A stretch of 64,000 nucleotides of DNA from an uncultured Bacteroidales bacterium (GTDB taxonomy: Bacteria; Bacteroidota; Bacteroidia; Bacteroidales; UBA932): positions 1-64,000 of the forward strand of contig CAJODQ010000003.1 in NCBI GenBank assembly GCA_905233345.1. Direction: 5' to 3'. Each line of letters opens with the position of its first letter. Position 1 is the stretch's first letter. The notes beneath the pieces are model-generated. The model worked only from the letters and a program-made list of their open reading frames with translations. It was not told where the DNA came from and ran no database searches. Shown piece after piece: positions 1 to 7,923 of the stretch. The translations under genes and the position numbers were made by a program.

Positions 1-33
1 GGAGATTATCACCGCCATCACAATTCTTTTCAT
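1..33 (-). CDS. 5' end of a gene running off the left edge (unknown product)
   Basis: On the minus strand an ATG at 33-31 is preceded by a strong AAAGGAGGT Shine-Dalgarno sequence (about 36-44). It opens a frame reading MKRIVMAVIIS before the window ends. The Lys-Arg start followed by a hydrophobic run looks like the beginning of a signal peptide, so the product may be exported. Only 11 codons are visible, so no function can be given. Confidence 0.5.
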   Translation of the reverse strand, partial: MKRIVMAVIIS

Positions 34-110
34 ATAACCTCCTTTGTTAATGTATGTCAAGGACGGGAGACCATCCCCCGCCACCACAAAGGAAGGTATA
101 AAAATCGAGA

Positions 111-183
111 CTTCGCCCGCAAAAAAGCAATTTATTCATTCCGGCTTGATCTTTCCGTCATTCCCGGCTTGACCGGGAATCTT
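111..183 (+). repeat. Left copy of two short repeats flanking the PIN module
   Basis: Two pieces recur on the far side of the PIN toxin gene. The first is CTTCGCCCGCAAAAAAGCAA and a few following bases (111-135), repeated with one change at 926-950. The second is a palindromic element at 155-183 (CCGTCATTCCCGGCTTGACC, then GGGAATCTT), matching 863-889 and, in inverse orientation, 59050-59076. The second element forms a CCCGG/CCGGG-type hairpin and resembles dispersed intergenic palindromes of Bacteroidales. Nothing else is seen in 34-197. Confidence 0.7.
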
Positions 184-197
184 ATTTCTAAAAACTA

Positions 198-229
198 CTT
201 GACAAAAGGCCTTGGATTGTTTATATTTG
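198..229 (+). promoter_or_regulatory. Bacteroidetes-type promoter for the PIN module
   Basis: A TTG at 199-201 (cTTG, 198-201) lies exactly 20 bases before TATATTTG (222-229). This fits the Bacteroidetes TTTG-N19-21-TAnnTTTG pattern. It lies just upstream of the ATG at 248 of the putative antitoxin reading frame. Confidence 0.6.
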
Positions 230-247
230 CCAAAAGATTTGTTTCTG

Positions 248-436
248 ATGAAGAGAAGTGATTATAGGGTCCTTTCCGCACCTGATCGGCAATCGTCCCG
301 ATATGGCTCGGCTTGTCGTAGCCTCAAGGATTTGGGCGGCATTGGCAATAAGGCCGGAAAGATGAGTGAAGAAGAAATCGTCGAAACCATTAAAGAGGCG
401 AGAGATGAGAGGGGAAGAAATCGTGCTGGTCATTGA
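248..436 (+). CDS. Putative antitoxin partner of PIN toxin (small, possibly damaged)
   Basis: A 62-codon frame starts at ATG 248, shortly after a good promoter, and overlaps the start of the PIN toxin by 32 bases. Its last third (MSEEEIVETIKEARDERGR) is an acidic and basic helix like the toxin-binding tails of antitoxins encoded before PIN toxins. The first half has no recognisable DNA-binding fold. A neighbouring frame at about 302-360 reads MARLVVASRIW, which resembles the missing part, so a frameshift may have damaged the gene. The position argues for an antitoxin; the sequence alone does not prove it. Confidence 0.4.
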   Translation: MKRSDYRVLSAPDRQSSRYGSACRSLKDLGGIGNKAGKMSEEEIVETIKEARDERGRNRAGH

Positions 437-848
437 TACTAATGTTTGGTTATCCTATTTGATGACCGATACTCCAGAGCAGTATCAATTCATTTTTGAA
501 CATCCTGACTGTTCCATTTTTATTTGCGATGAAATGATCGATGAGATTCGCGAAGTGGCCCTCCGCGATAAGTTCCGTCGTTTTTTCACGGTAGAAAGTG
601 CGGAGCAACTGATAGAAGCACTGGAGACAATAGCTACCAGGATCCAATTAAGACCGGACTACGAGCTAGCAGAGGGACTCCGGGATAGAGATGATGCCTT
701 CTTGCTTGCTTTAGCTGGGGCAATCCAGGCTGATTACCTGATAACGGGAGATAAAGATCTATTGATTTTGAAATCCTTTGGCAGGACCAAGATTGTCACA
801 ATTCGGGACTTTCGGGATGAGATGCTATCAAGGGCGGGTTGCTCATAG
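405..848 (+). CDS. PIN-domain toxin (COG1569-like ribonuclease)
   Basis: A 147-residue PIN-domain protein, the usual length for the family. These are metal-dependent single-strand ribonucleases and normally the toxin of type II toxin-antitoxin pairs. The acidic active-site residues are visible: Asp in VIDTNVW near the start, Glu in DEIREV, the RDRDDAFL cluster, and Asp in TGDKDLL. I chose ATG 405 (MRGEEIVLVIDTN). An upstream GTG at 366 would add 13 basic residues and overlap the antitoxin frame more. The gene sits alone between repeat copies, as mobile toxin modules often do. Confidence 0.75.
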   Translation: MRGEEIVLVIDTNVWLSYLMTDTPEQYQFIFEHPDCSIFICDEMIDEIREVALRDKFRRFFTVESAEQLIEALETIATRIQLRPDYELAEGLRDRDDAFLLALAGAIQADYLITGDKDLLILKSFGRTKIVTIRDFRDEMLSRAGCS

Positions 849-862
849 CAGAATGCCCTTCA

Positions 863-950
863 CGTCATTCCGGGCTTGACCCGGAATCTCTGTGTTCCTA
901 ACAAAGGAACACACTTTCTTTCATACTTCGCCCGCAAAATAGCAATTTAT
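863..950 (+). repeat. Right copy of the repeats flanking the PIN module
   Basis: 863-889 is the palindrome CGTCATTCCGGGCTTGACCC plus GGAATCT, a near match to 155-183. 926-950 repeats the CTTCGCCCGC-AAAATAGCAATTTAT element found at 111-135. Both pairs are in direct orientation. The 863-889 hairpin lies 15 bases after the toxin stop codon and may also end its transcript, although no U-run follows. Confidence 0.7.
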
Positions 951-995
951 GCGGAGGCTTTGGCAGGTTTTCTATGCGGATGTTGTATTGTGAAC

Positions 996-1036
996 AAACA
1001 TCGACAACTATTATTGACGATTATTGTCGAATGTTT
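996..1036. promoter_or_regulatory. Imperfect inverted repeat upstream of the glycan operon promoter
   Basis: AAACATCGACAA (996-1007) pairs with TTGTCGAATGTTT (1024-1036) with one bulged base, across a 16-base AT-rich spacer that itself contains TTGACGA. It sits about 25 bases before a TAACTTTG -7 box. It could be an operator or a hairpin; no regulator gene is next to it. Confidence 0.4.
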
Positions 1037-1060
1037 CCACAATTTATACAAGAAAAGTGT

Positions 1061-1068
1061 TAACTTTG
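1061..1068 (+). promoter_or_regulatory. Promoter -7 box for the pseudaminic acid operon
   Basis: TAACTTTG matches TAnnTTTG exactly; no clear TTTG is seen at -33. Transcription from here would give a leader of about 145 bases before pseB at 1220. No antiterminator gene of the UpxY type and no JUMPstart-like sequence was seen in this leader. It contains only AT-rich runs and no coding frame I trust. Confidence 0.5.
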
Positions 1069-1219
1069 AAGGTTAATCATAAACTTAGCGAAAGTATGGC
1101 CAAGAGATTTAGCAAATGTCCACCAGCAGTAATTTGAGCAGGCACTTCTTTCATTGTAGATTTTTTTGAGATTGTTATATTATTTTGGTTTGAGAGGGAA
1201 TAATTATAGGGAATTGAAT

Positions 1220-2245
1220 ATGTTGAATGGTAAAGTGGTATTAATTACCGGAGGAACGGGATCGTTCGGTAAGAAATTCGTAGAGGTGATTCTTCGCGAT
1301 TACCCTGAAGTGAAGAAAATAATCATTTATTCACGTGGCGAATTAAAGCAGTATGAGATGAAGCAGCGTTGGCCCGATCATATTTATCCTCAGATGCGTT
1401 ATTTCATTGGCGATGTACGTGATAGGGAGCGCTTGATGCAAGCCTGTGAGGGAGTGGATGTTATCATTCATGCTGCTGCCATGAAACAAGTGGACACAGC
1501 AGAGTATAATCCGGATGAGTGTATCAAGACCAATGTTAACGGAGCTCAGAATGTTATTGCGGCAGCATTGGCTTGTGGCGTGAAAGATGTTGTTGCCTTG
1601 TCCACTGATAAGGCTTGTGCGCCTATCAATCTTTATGGCGCCACTAAACTTACGAGTGACAAACTATTTGTTGCCGCCAATAATATGAAGGGATCCAGGG
1701 ATATCAGATTTTCTGTTGTACGTTATGGCAACGTGATGGGAAGCCGCGGAAGTGTGATGCCCTTTTTTATTAAGAAACGGGATGAAGGGGCAAAGGAGAT
1801 TCCTATTACCGATATGCGAATGACGCGTTTTAATATATCACTTGAGGCGGGCGTTGATCTTGTTATGTTTGCTCTTGGCCATCATCTTGGTGGTGAGATA
1901 TTTGTTCCTAAAATACCCTCGTATCATATTCGAGATGTGGCCACCGCCATAGCTCCAAATATTCCTCAAATAGAGGTCGGTATCCGTCCTGGGGAAAAAT
2001 TGCATGAAGAGATGATTACGGTAACAGATTCTATTAATACGATAGACCTCGGTAAGTATTATGCAATAATTCCCTCTATGTCGTTCACAGGCAAACGTTC
2101 TAAAGATGATTACATTCAACACCATCATGCCGTGCCTGTCCCAGAAGGATTCCATTATTCTTCAGAATCAAATGATCAATGGGAGACCGTTGAGAGCTTG
2201 CGAGAAAACATTAGAAAATATGTTGACCCCAATTTCCATATTTAG
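1220..2245 (+). CDS. pseB: UDP-GlcNAc 4,6-dehydratase (C5-inverting), PseB
   Basis: First enzyme of pseudaminic acid synthesis. It converts UDP-GlcNAc to UDP-2-acetamido-2,6-dideoxy-L-arabino-hexos-4-ulose with bound NADP. The 341-residue chain starts MLNGKVVLITGGTGSFGKKF, with the TGGTGSFG nucleotide-binding loop of an extended SDR. It carries the STDKA dehydratase motif, the YGATK active-site Tyr/Lys, and the PseB-type stretches VRYGNVMGSRGSV and GIRPGEKLHEEM. ATG 1220 was chosen over an upstream ATG at 1166 because family members begin at this residue. It is the first gene of the operon, 13 bases before pseC. Confidence 0.93.
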   Translation: MLNGKVVLITGGTGSFGKKFVEVILRDYPEVKKIIIYSRGELKQYEMKQRWPDHIYPQMRYFIGDVRDRERLMQACEGVDVIIHAAAMKQVDTAEYNPDECIKTNVNGAQNVIAAALACGVKDVVALSTDKACAPINLYGATKLTSDKLFVAANNMKGSRDIRFSVVRYGNVMGSRGSVMPFFIKKRDEGAKEIPITDMRMTRFNISLEAGVDLVMFALGHHLGGEIFVPKIPSYHIRDVATAIAPNIPQIEVGIRPGEKLHEEMITVTDSINTIDLGKYYAIIPSMSFTGKRSKDDYIQHHHAVPVPEGFHYSSESNDQWETVESLRENIRKYVDPNFHI

Positions 2246-2258
2246 TTAGAAGAATCTT

Positions 2259-3455
2259 ATGGAAGAATTGGCTTTATTTGGAGGGAAGCCCGTTAGGGAT
2301 AATAAGATTTATTATGGGCGTCAATGGATAGATGAAGATGATATACAGGCGGTTGCGAACGCTCTTCAGGGCCCGTTTATTACATGCGGTCCTAAGGTAG
2401 AAGAAGCGGAGAGAAAATTGGCGGAGTATACGGGGGCAAAATATGCCGTAGTGTGTAGCAATGGAACAGCCGCATTGCACTGCGCTTGTATTGCAGCGGG
2501 CATCGGTCCTGGAGATGAAGTTATTACTACGCCGCTTACGTTTGCCGCCAGTGCAAATTGCGCTTTTTATTGCGGCGCCAAGCCGGTTTTTGCAGACATA
2601 GATCCAGAGACTTGGAACATTGATCCCGGAAGTATTCGTGATCATATTACTTCTAGAACCAAGGCCGTTGTTGCCGTAGATTTCACGGGGCAGGCAGTAA
2701 AGAATAGGGAGATTCGGGAGATTTGCAATGAATTCAATCTCATTTTTATTGAGGACGCAGCCCATGCTATAGGTACAAGATATGATGGAAAGCAAGTTGG
2801 AAGTTTGGCTGATATGACTTGTTTTAGTTTCCATCCGGTAAAGACCATAACAAGCGGGGAAGGAGGTGCGATCACGACAAACAATGAAGATTTCTATAAG
2901 AAACTCGTTCTAGCTCATACCCATGGCATCACTCATGATGATGATTTAATGGAAGATGCACCTCATGAAGGGGTTTGGTACTATGAGCAGATAAGTCTTG
3001 GTTTTAATTATCGAATGACCGATTTCCAGGCGTCTCTGCTAATGAGTCAACTTGGCAAAATAGAATTGTTCAAGCAGCGTCGTGCAGCGATTGTAAATAA
3101 ATACAATCTGGCCTTCAAAGATGTCCCTGGTATCATTATCCAGAAAGAAATACCTGAGAGTGATACTTGTCGTCACTTGTATATCATTCGTCTGGATCTT
3201 TGCAAACTCAAGTGCACCCGACGTCAGTTCTTCGATGCGATGAGTGCTGAAAATGTGCAGTGCCAAATTCATTATGTTCCTGTTTACTGGTTCCCCTATT
3301 ATCGTCATAGAGGGTATGAAAAAGGACTTTGCCCGGTTGCGGAAGATGTATATAAGGGTATTATGAGCATTCCTCTCTATCCTACGCTTACCGATGCGGA
3401 TACGGATGATGTTATTTTGGCCGTGAAAAAAATAGCAGGCTATTATGCGCTCTAA
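2259..3455 (+). CDS. pseC: UDP-4-keto-6-deoxy-GlcNAc C4 aminotransferase, PseC
   Basis: A PLP-dependent aminotransferase of the DegT/DnrJ/EryC1 family that puts an amino group on C4 of the PseB product, usually from glutamate. The 398 residues match the family length. The PLP-binding Asp is in IEDAAHAIG and the Schiff-base Lys is in SFHPVKTITSGEGG, a stretch typical of PseC. The start MEELALFGGKPVRDNKIYYG is also typical. Its end overlaps the next gene by 11 bases, so the two are probably translated together. Confidence 0.92.
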   Translation: MEELALFGGKPVRDNKIYYGRQWIDEDDIQAVANALQGPFITCGPKVEEAERKLAEYTGAKYAVVCSNGTAALHCACIAAGIGPGDEVITTPLTFAASANCAFYCGAKPVFADIDPETWNIDPGSIRDHITSRTKAVVAVDFTGQAVKNREIREICNEFNLIFIEDAAHAIGTRYDGKQVGSLADMTCFSFHPVKTITSGEGGAITTNNEDFYKKLVLAHTHGITHDDDLMEDAPHEGVWYYEQISLGFNYRMTDFQASLLMSQLGKIELFKQRRAAIVNKYNLAFKDVPGIIIQKEIPESDTCRHLYIIRLDLCKLKCTRRQFFDAMSAENVQCQIHYVPVYWFPYYRHRGYEKGLCPVAEDVYKGIMSIPLYPTLTDADTDDVILAVKKIAGYYAL

Positions 3456-4278
3456 ATTAGTCCTTGGTACCGTTCAGTTTGGCCTTCAATATGGCGTAAA
3501 CTCCGCTGGTCGTCCCAGTGAGGAGGATGTAAAATGTATTTTGAAAGAGGCGTCACGGGTGGGGATTATAAAGTTGGACACATCTAGTGCGTACGGCAAT
3601 TCCGAGGAAATTTTGGGTAGGTGCATCACATCAGATGAAAAGTTTGGGATTATTTCAAAATATCCGAAAGGGAAAGCGCCAGTCGCTCAAATGTTCAAAG
3701 AAACGTTAACTCGTTTGCGAGTAAATCATCTTTATGGTTACCTTCTTCATCACTTTGAAGTTTATAGAAATAATCCCGACGTTTGGGAGGATTTTTGGGC
3801 GCTGAAGGAGTCCGGAAAGGTCCAGAAAGTGGGTTTTTCGTTATATTCTCCTGATGAGTTGGAGTTGATCCTTGAAAATCAATCTCCGTTTGACTTAATT
3901 CAAGTGCCTTATAATATCTTTGACAAGAAGTTTTTGCCATATATGGCGGATCTTCATGAGAAAGGTGTAGAAATTCATGTAAGAAGTACTTTTCTTCAAG
4001 GTCTTCTTTTCATGGATAGAAATGCTTTACCGGAAAAACTCATTCCGATTAAGAAATATCTCTTTCAACTGGATGAATTTTCTAAAGAAAGCGGATTGAG
4101 CATTTCAGAAATAGCCTTGAATTACAACTTGCAAAATCCATTTATTGATGGAGTGCTTATAGGTGTTGATAATGTTTCACAATTACAAAAGAACATTTCT
4201 TCAGTAAAAGACACGCCAGTTGATATAGATATTGAAGTGAAAGAAAAAGAATTATTAAATCCCGTGAATTGGAATTAG
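3445..4278 (+). CDS. Aldo/keto reductase in the Pse operon
   Basis: A 277-residue NAD(P)H-dependent aldo/keto reductase with a TIM barrel. The tetrad can be traced: Asp and Tyr in LDTSSAYGNSEEILG, Lys in ISKYPKG, His in LLHHFE. It overlaps pseC and lies one base before the cytidylyltransferase gene, so it belongs to the sugar pathway. The core Pse pathway has no step for such an enzyme. It may reduce a side-chain or sugar carbonyl, perhaps together with the class III aminotransferase two genes on. The substrate is unknown. Confidence 0.8.
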   Translation: MRSKLVLGTVQFGLQYGVNSAGRPSEEDVKCILKEASRVGIIKLDTSSAYGNSEEILGRCITSDEKFGIISKYPKGKAPVAQMFKETLTRLRVNHLYGYLLHHFEVYRNNPDVWEDFWALKESGKVQKVGFSLYSPDELELILENQSPFDLIQVPYNIFDKKFLPYMADLHEKGVEIHVRSTFLQGLLFMDRNALPEKLIPIKKYLFQLDEFSKESGLSISEIALNYNLQNPFIDGVLIGVDNVSQLQKNISSVKDTPVDIDIEVKEKELLNPVNWN

Positions 4279-4279
4279 T

Positions 4280-5050
4280 ATGAAAATTCTTGCCATTACA
4301 CAAGCTCGTTACGGCTCTACTCGTTTGCCGGCCAAGATATTGAAAGTAGTTAACGGAATGACGCTTCTGGAGATACACCTTCGCCGCATTCTTCAGGCTA
4401 AAACAATACATCAATTAAAGATAGCTACTACTGACGAGGAAGGATCAAAGTATATAATAGATGTTGCAGATAAAGTAGGTGTTGGATATTATCAGGGTTC
4501 AGTTGATGATGTCTTATCTCGTTTCTATCATGCGGCTGAAACAGAGAAACCGGACTATGTACTCCGTTTTACATCGGATTGCCCTTTGATTGATCCAGAA
4601 GTTATTGACATGATTGTTAATTTTGCTTTGCAGCATCCCGAGTACGACTATCTATCTGCAGATCCTGGCAGTTATCCGGATGGGCTCGATACGGAGGTTA
4701 TGAAGTTTTCTGCCTTGAAAAAAGCTTATAACGAAGCTCGTTTGACTTCCGAGCGAGAACACGTCACTCCGTATATTTGGAAGAATGGAACGGCTGCGGG
4801 TGGTACCCTCTTCAAATCATATAAATTTGTCAATCCAGTTGGAGATTATTCTTCTATACGCATAACGCTTGATACTCCTGAAGATTTTGAGTTACTCAAA
4901 AAAGTAATTGAGGAAAATGGTATCAGACTTGGCTGGAGGGAGTATGTTGCATATCTTCAAAAACATGATGAGATACTTGCGATCAATAGCATGTTCGAAC
5001 GGAATGAGGGTTATGCAAAGTCGTTAAATAATGATTCAATAATAAAGTAA
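4280..5050 (+). CDS. pseF: SpsF/PseF-like cytidylyltransferase
   Basis: A 256-residue nucleotidyltransferase of the COG1861 (SpsF) type. The N-terminus MKILAITQARYGSTRLPAKI carries the nucleotide-binding QAR.GS.RLP.K loop, and RFTSDCPLIDPEV carries the acidic metal-binding site. Enzymes of this group next to pseG and pseI activate the finished nonulosonic acid with CTP to give CMP-Pse. The order here (aldo/keto reductase, cytidylyltransferase, class III aminotransferase, pseG, pseH) supports that role. I give the pseF name by context; SpsF-type proteins are more divergent than classical PseF. Confidence 0.8.
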   Translation: MKILAITQARYGSTRLPAKILKVVNGMTLLEIHLRRILQAKTIHQLKIATTDEEGSKYIIDVADKVGVGYYQGSVDDVLSRFYHAAETEKPDYVLRFTSDCPLIDPEVIDMIVNFALQHPEYDYLSADPGSYPDGLDTEVMKFSALKKAYNEARLTSEREHVTPYIWKNGTAAGGTLFKSYKFVNPVGDYSSIRITLDTPEDFELLKKVIEENGIRLGWREYVAYLQKHDEILAINSMFERNEGYAKSLNNDSIIK

Positions 5051-5058
5051 TTCTAGCT

Positions 5059-6366
5059 ATGGGAAAAGGACAAGAACTCTACAAGAAAGCCAAAACGATG
5101 ATTCCCGGCGGAACATCGCTTTTATCAAAGAGACCAGAACAGTTTTTGCCGGAGAATTGGCCTGCGTATTATAGCAAATCAAAAGGTTGTGAGGTTTGGG
5201 ATCTAGATGGAAATCATTATTATGATTGCTGTTCCATGGGAGTTGGCACCAATACGCTCGGATATGCAAACGAGGTTGTTGACGAGGCAGTAATGGGAGT
5301 CGTGAAGGCAGGGAACCTAACTACTTTTAATTGCCCGGAGGAGGTATATTTGGCCGAGAGGTTGATTCATATGAATCCATGGGCAGGCGGCGTCCGTTAT
5401 ACCCGTGGCGGAGGCGAGGCCAACTCGATGTGTGTACGCATTGCACGGGCATATACCGGAAAGGATAAAATAGCGATCTGTGGTTATCACGGCTGGCATG
5501 ATTGGTATGTGTCAGTGAACCTTGGCGAAAATGACGCATTGGCCGGACATCTACTCCCCGGTATTCCTACAGGTGGCGTTCCAAAAGCTTTGCGTGGAAC
5601 AGCTATCCCCTTCCACTATAATGACTTTGAGGAAATAGAAGGTATTATTCGCAATACCCCTGATTTGGCAGCTGTGAAAATGGAAGTCTGCCGTAATTAT
5701 GGACCGGAGAAAGGCTATCTTGAGTTTATCCGTAATCTATGCAATGAATATGGGGTGGTGTTAATTTTTGATGAATGTACGTCTGGCTTTCGCGAAACTT
5801 TTGGCGGTCTTCATATAAAATATGGAGTCTATCCTGATATGACAATCTACTCTAAGACGATGGGTAACGGCTATGTTATAGCAGCAGTTCTTGGCAAGAA
5901 AGAAATCATGGATGCCGCGCAAGGATCATGGATCAGTTCTACATTCTGGACCGATCGTATTGGCCCTACAGCTGCTTTGGCCGCTCTCGCTGAAATGGAG
6001 CGGATGAAGTCTTGGGAAGTGATTACTGAAAACGGAAAAGTCGCCCAACAGCGTTGGCAAGCGTTGGCAGACAAATATGGATTGGAAATTCAACAGTGGG
6101 GAATTCCAGCCATGTGTGGTTATACTTTTAAGAGTCAGTATTTTTTGGCATACAAGACGTTTATTACTCAAGAAATGCTCAAAAAAGGATTCCTTGCAGG
6201 GACTAATTTGAACTCTTGTATAGCTCATACGTCAGAGATCATGGATGCCTATTTTGAGAATCTTGATCCTATTTTCGCCCGTATTCGCGACTTTGAAGAT
6301 GGTGACGATGTGATGAAAGCACTGGATGGACCTGTTTGCCAAAGCGGATTCAAGAGGTTGAATTGA
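5059..6366 (+). CDS. Class III aminotransferase, glutamate-1-semialdehyde aminomutase-like
   Basis: A 435-residue PLP enzyme of fold type I, class III. It begins MGKGQELYKKAKTMIPGGTS, as in HemL-like proteins. The PLP Asp is in LIFDECTSGFR and the likely Schiff-base Lys is in IYSKTMGNGYV. It is probably not the haem-pathway enzyme, because it lies inside the nonulosonate operon between the cytidylyltransferase and pseG. Relatives occur in other surface-glycan loci. It may aminate a keto group or shift an amino group on the sugar or its side chain. Substrate unknown. Confidence 0.8.
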   Translation: MGKGQELYKKAKTMIPGGTSLLSKRPEQFLPENWPAYYSKSKGCEVWDLDGNHYYDCCSMGVGTNTLGYANEVVDEAVMGVVKAGNLTTFNCPEEVYLAERLIHMNPWAGGVRYTRGGGEANSMCVRIARAYTGKDKIAICGYHGWHDWYVSVNLGENDALAGHLLPGIPTGGVPKALRGTAIPFHYNDFEEIEGIIRNTPDLAAVKMEVCRNYGPEKGYLEFIRNLCNEYGVVLIFDECTSGFRETFGGLHIKYGVYPDMTIYSKTMGNGYVIAAVLGKKEIMDAAQGSWISSTFWTDRIGPTAALAALAEMERMKSWEVITENGKVAQQRWQALADKYGLEIQQWGIPAMCGYTFKSQYFLAYKTFITQEMLKKGFLAGTNLNSCIAHTSEIMDAYFENLDPIFARIRDFEDGDDVMKALDGPVCQSGFKRLN

Positions 6367-6368
6367 CG

Positions 6369-7316
6369 ATGCGAAAAATCTTTTTTCGGGCTGATGCAGG
6401 TATGAGCATAGGGTACGGACATTTTATCCGTACCCTGGCTCTTGCTGATATGTTGAAGGACACATTCGAATGTGTGTTCTTTACGCAATCACCAACTGAT
6501 TATCAGCGAAAGGAGATGGAGAGAGTATGTCACTCCGTGGAACTGCCCGGTGACGAAAGAAGGTTTGATATTTTTTTAGATTATTTGTCGGGTGAGGAGA
6601 TCGTGGTGCTTGACAATTATTTCTATACAACAGATTATCAGCGACAGATAAGGGACAAGGCATGCAAGTTGGTTTGCATAGATGATATGCATGACAAACA
6701 TTATGTCGCCGATGTTGTGGTAAATCATGGACTTGCGGAAGCGCAGGAGTTTGATTGTGAACCATACACCCGACTCTGTCTTGGCCCCGACTGGTCACTG
6801 CTTCGCAAACCCTTTCTGCTACCCATTCAAGCAACGAAGCGATTGGATCGCTTAGTCGTGTGCTTTGGTGGATCGGATCCTCAACGGCTGTCGGACAAAG
6901 TGGTAACTATGCTACTTCAACTTGGTGTTGAACAAGAGATTGTTGTTATATTAGGTGATACGGCTTATCTAAGCGAAGAGAACCGACAAAGAGTGACTAT
7001 CATGCACAACCTCACAGCGTGGCAGATGGCTGACTTGTTTGAGACATCTATGTATGGGATAATGCCAGCCAGTTCTGTAAGGATGGAAGCTGTCAGCCGA
7101 GGTCTGAAAACTATAGCTGGCTATTTTGTGGATAATCAGCGGATAGGATTTGATCGTAGTCTGGCTTTCAATGACATTGTTCCTATCTATAATTTCGCTG
7201 AGTTAACCATTGAAAGGCTCTCTTCCGCATTGGAACAATTGAGAGATTTCCATTTTGTCATACCTGACTATTCTCGAGTTCCGGACAATTATATCAAAGT
7301 ATTTGCATCATTATGA
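6369..7316 (+). CDS. pseG: UDP-sugar hydrolase PseG
   Basis: A 315-residue protein of the GT28-like (GT-B) fold that removes UDP from UDP-2,4-diacetamido-2,4,6-trideoxy-L-altrose, giving the free sugar used by PseI. The signature FRADAGMSIGYGHFIRTLAL is at the N-terminus, with the catalytic His in GYGH. FGGSDP and PASSVRMEA fit the C-terminal nucleotide-binding half. ATG 6369 was chosen: the reading frame is open further upstream into the previous gene, but the family begins here. The stop codon overlaps the next start by four bases. Confidence 0.88.
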   Translation: MRKIFFRADAGMSIGYGHFIRTLALADMLKDTFECVFFTQSPTDYQRKEMERVCHSVELPGDERRFDIFLDYLSGEEIVVLDNYFYTTDYQRQIRDKACKLVCIDDMHDKHYVADVVVNHGLAEAQEFDCEPYTRLCLGPDWSLLRKPFLLPIQATKRLDRLVVCFGGSDPQRLSDKVVTMLLQLGVEQEIVVILGDTAYLSEENRQRVTIMHNLTAWQMADLFETSMYGIMPASSVRMEAVSRGLKTIAGYFVDNQRIGFDRSLAFNDIVPIYNFAELTIERLSSALEQLRDFHFVIPDYSRVPDNYIKVFASL

Positions 7317-7912
7317 TTCGGGTCGATAAAGAAAAGATTTACGAGTCTCACGGGTATCAGTTTAAGAACTTCATCAATCTTTCTCTGGAAGAAAAGTTGA
7401 TGATTCTGGAATGGAGAAATAGCGAGAAAGTGAGACGGATGATGGTAAACAAGGAAATAATAGCACAAGAAGACCATCTAAAGTTTATTGAAGGGCTTTC
7501 GGAGAGAGACGATTGCTATTACTGGCTAGTAAGCAAGTCGGGTGTTAACATCGGCGTACTTGACTTAATCCATGTAGATTATGATAAGGATGAAGCTGAA
7601 ATGGGTTTCTACATTAATCCGGATGAGGCGGGATCTGGTTTTGAGTTTATGATCGAGTGTGATTACTTCGTGTATGCGCAACTTAAGCTGGGTAATAACT
7701 ATATTACCGTTAATGTAAACAATAAGGATATTCTATTATTTGGCAAATATTTGGGAGTAGTGTATGAAGGAACCAAGCAAATAGGTGATGACATATATTA
7801 TTTCAGTAATCACTCAAATGGAGATTATGTAATAGAGCATTATGAGGAGTTCAATCTCCGTGACTATGCAAGATTTATCAAAAATAATAAACATTTATCA
7901 TTGACTTTGTAA
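7313..7912 (+). CDS. pseH: GNAT acyltransferase, PseH-like
   Basis: A 199-residue GNAT-fold protein overlapping pseG by four bases. PseH N-acetylates the C4 amino group of the PseC product using acetyl-CoA. The family core is visible in ILEWRNSEKVRRMM, the strand IGVLDLIHVDYDKDEAEMGF, and the late YLGVVYEG. The stretch after the acyl-CoA-binding strand (GSGFEFMIECDYF) departs from the usual Q/R-x-x-G-x-G/A loop. Because carrier-protein genes follow directly, this enzyme could accept an unusual acyl donor; that is inference. Confidence 0.75.
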   Translation: MIRVDKEKIYESHGYQFKNFINLSLEEKLMILEWRNSEKVRRMMVNKEIIAQEDHLKFIEGLSERDDCYYWLVSKSGVNIGVLDLIHVDYDKDEAEMGFYINPDEAGSGFEFMIECDYFVYAQLKLGNNYITVNVNNKDILLFGKYLGVVYEGTKQIGDDIYYFSNHSNGDYVIEHYEEFNLRDYARFIKNNKHLSLTL

Positions 7913-7923
7913 ATAATTGTGAA

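Noticed and set aside
876..1076. A 66-codon plus-strand frame after the PIN toxin
   Set aside because: It starts inside the repeat palindrome and covers the dyad and promoter box; the product has no recognisable features.
5059..6366. hemL of haem synthesis
   Set aside because: The fold is similar, but the gene lies inside the Pse operon with a sugar-linked reductase and no haem genes.
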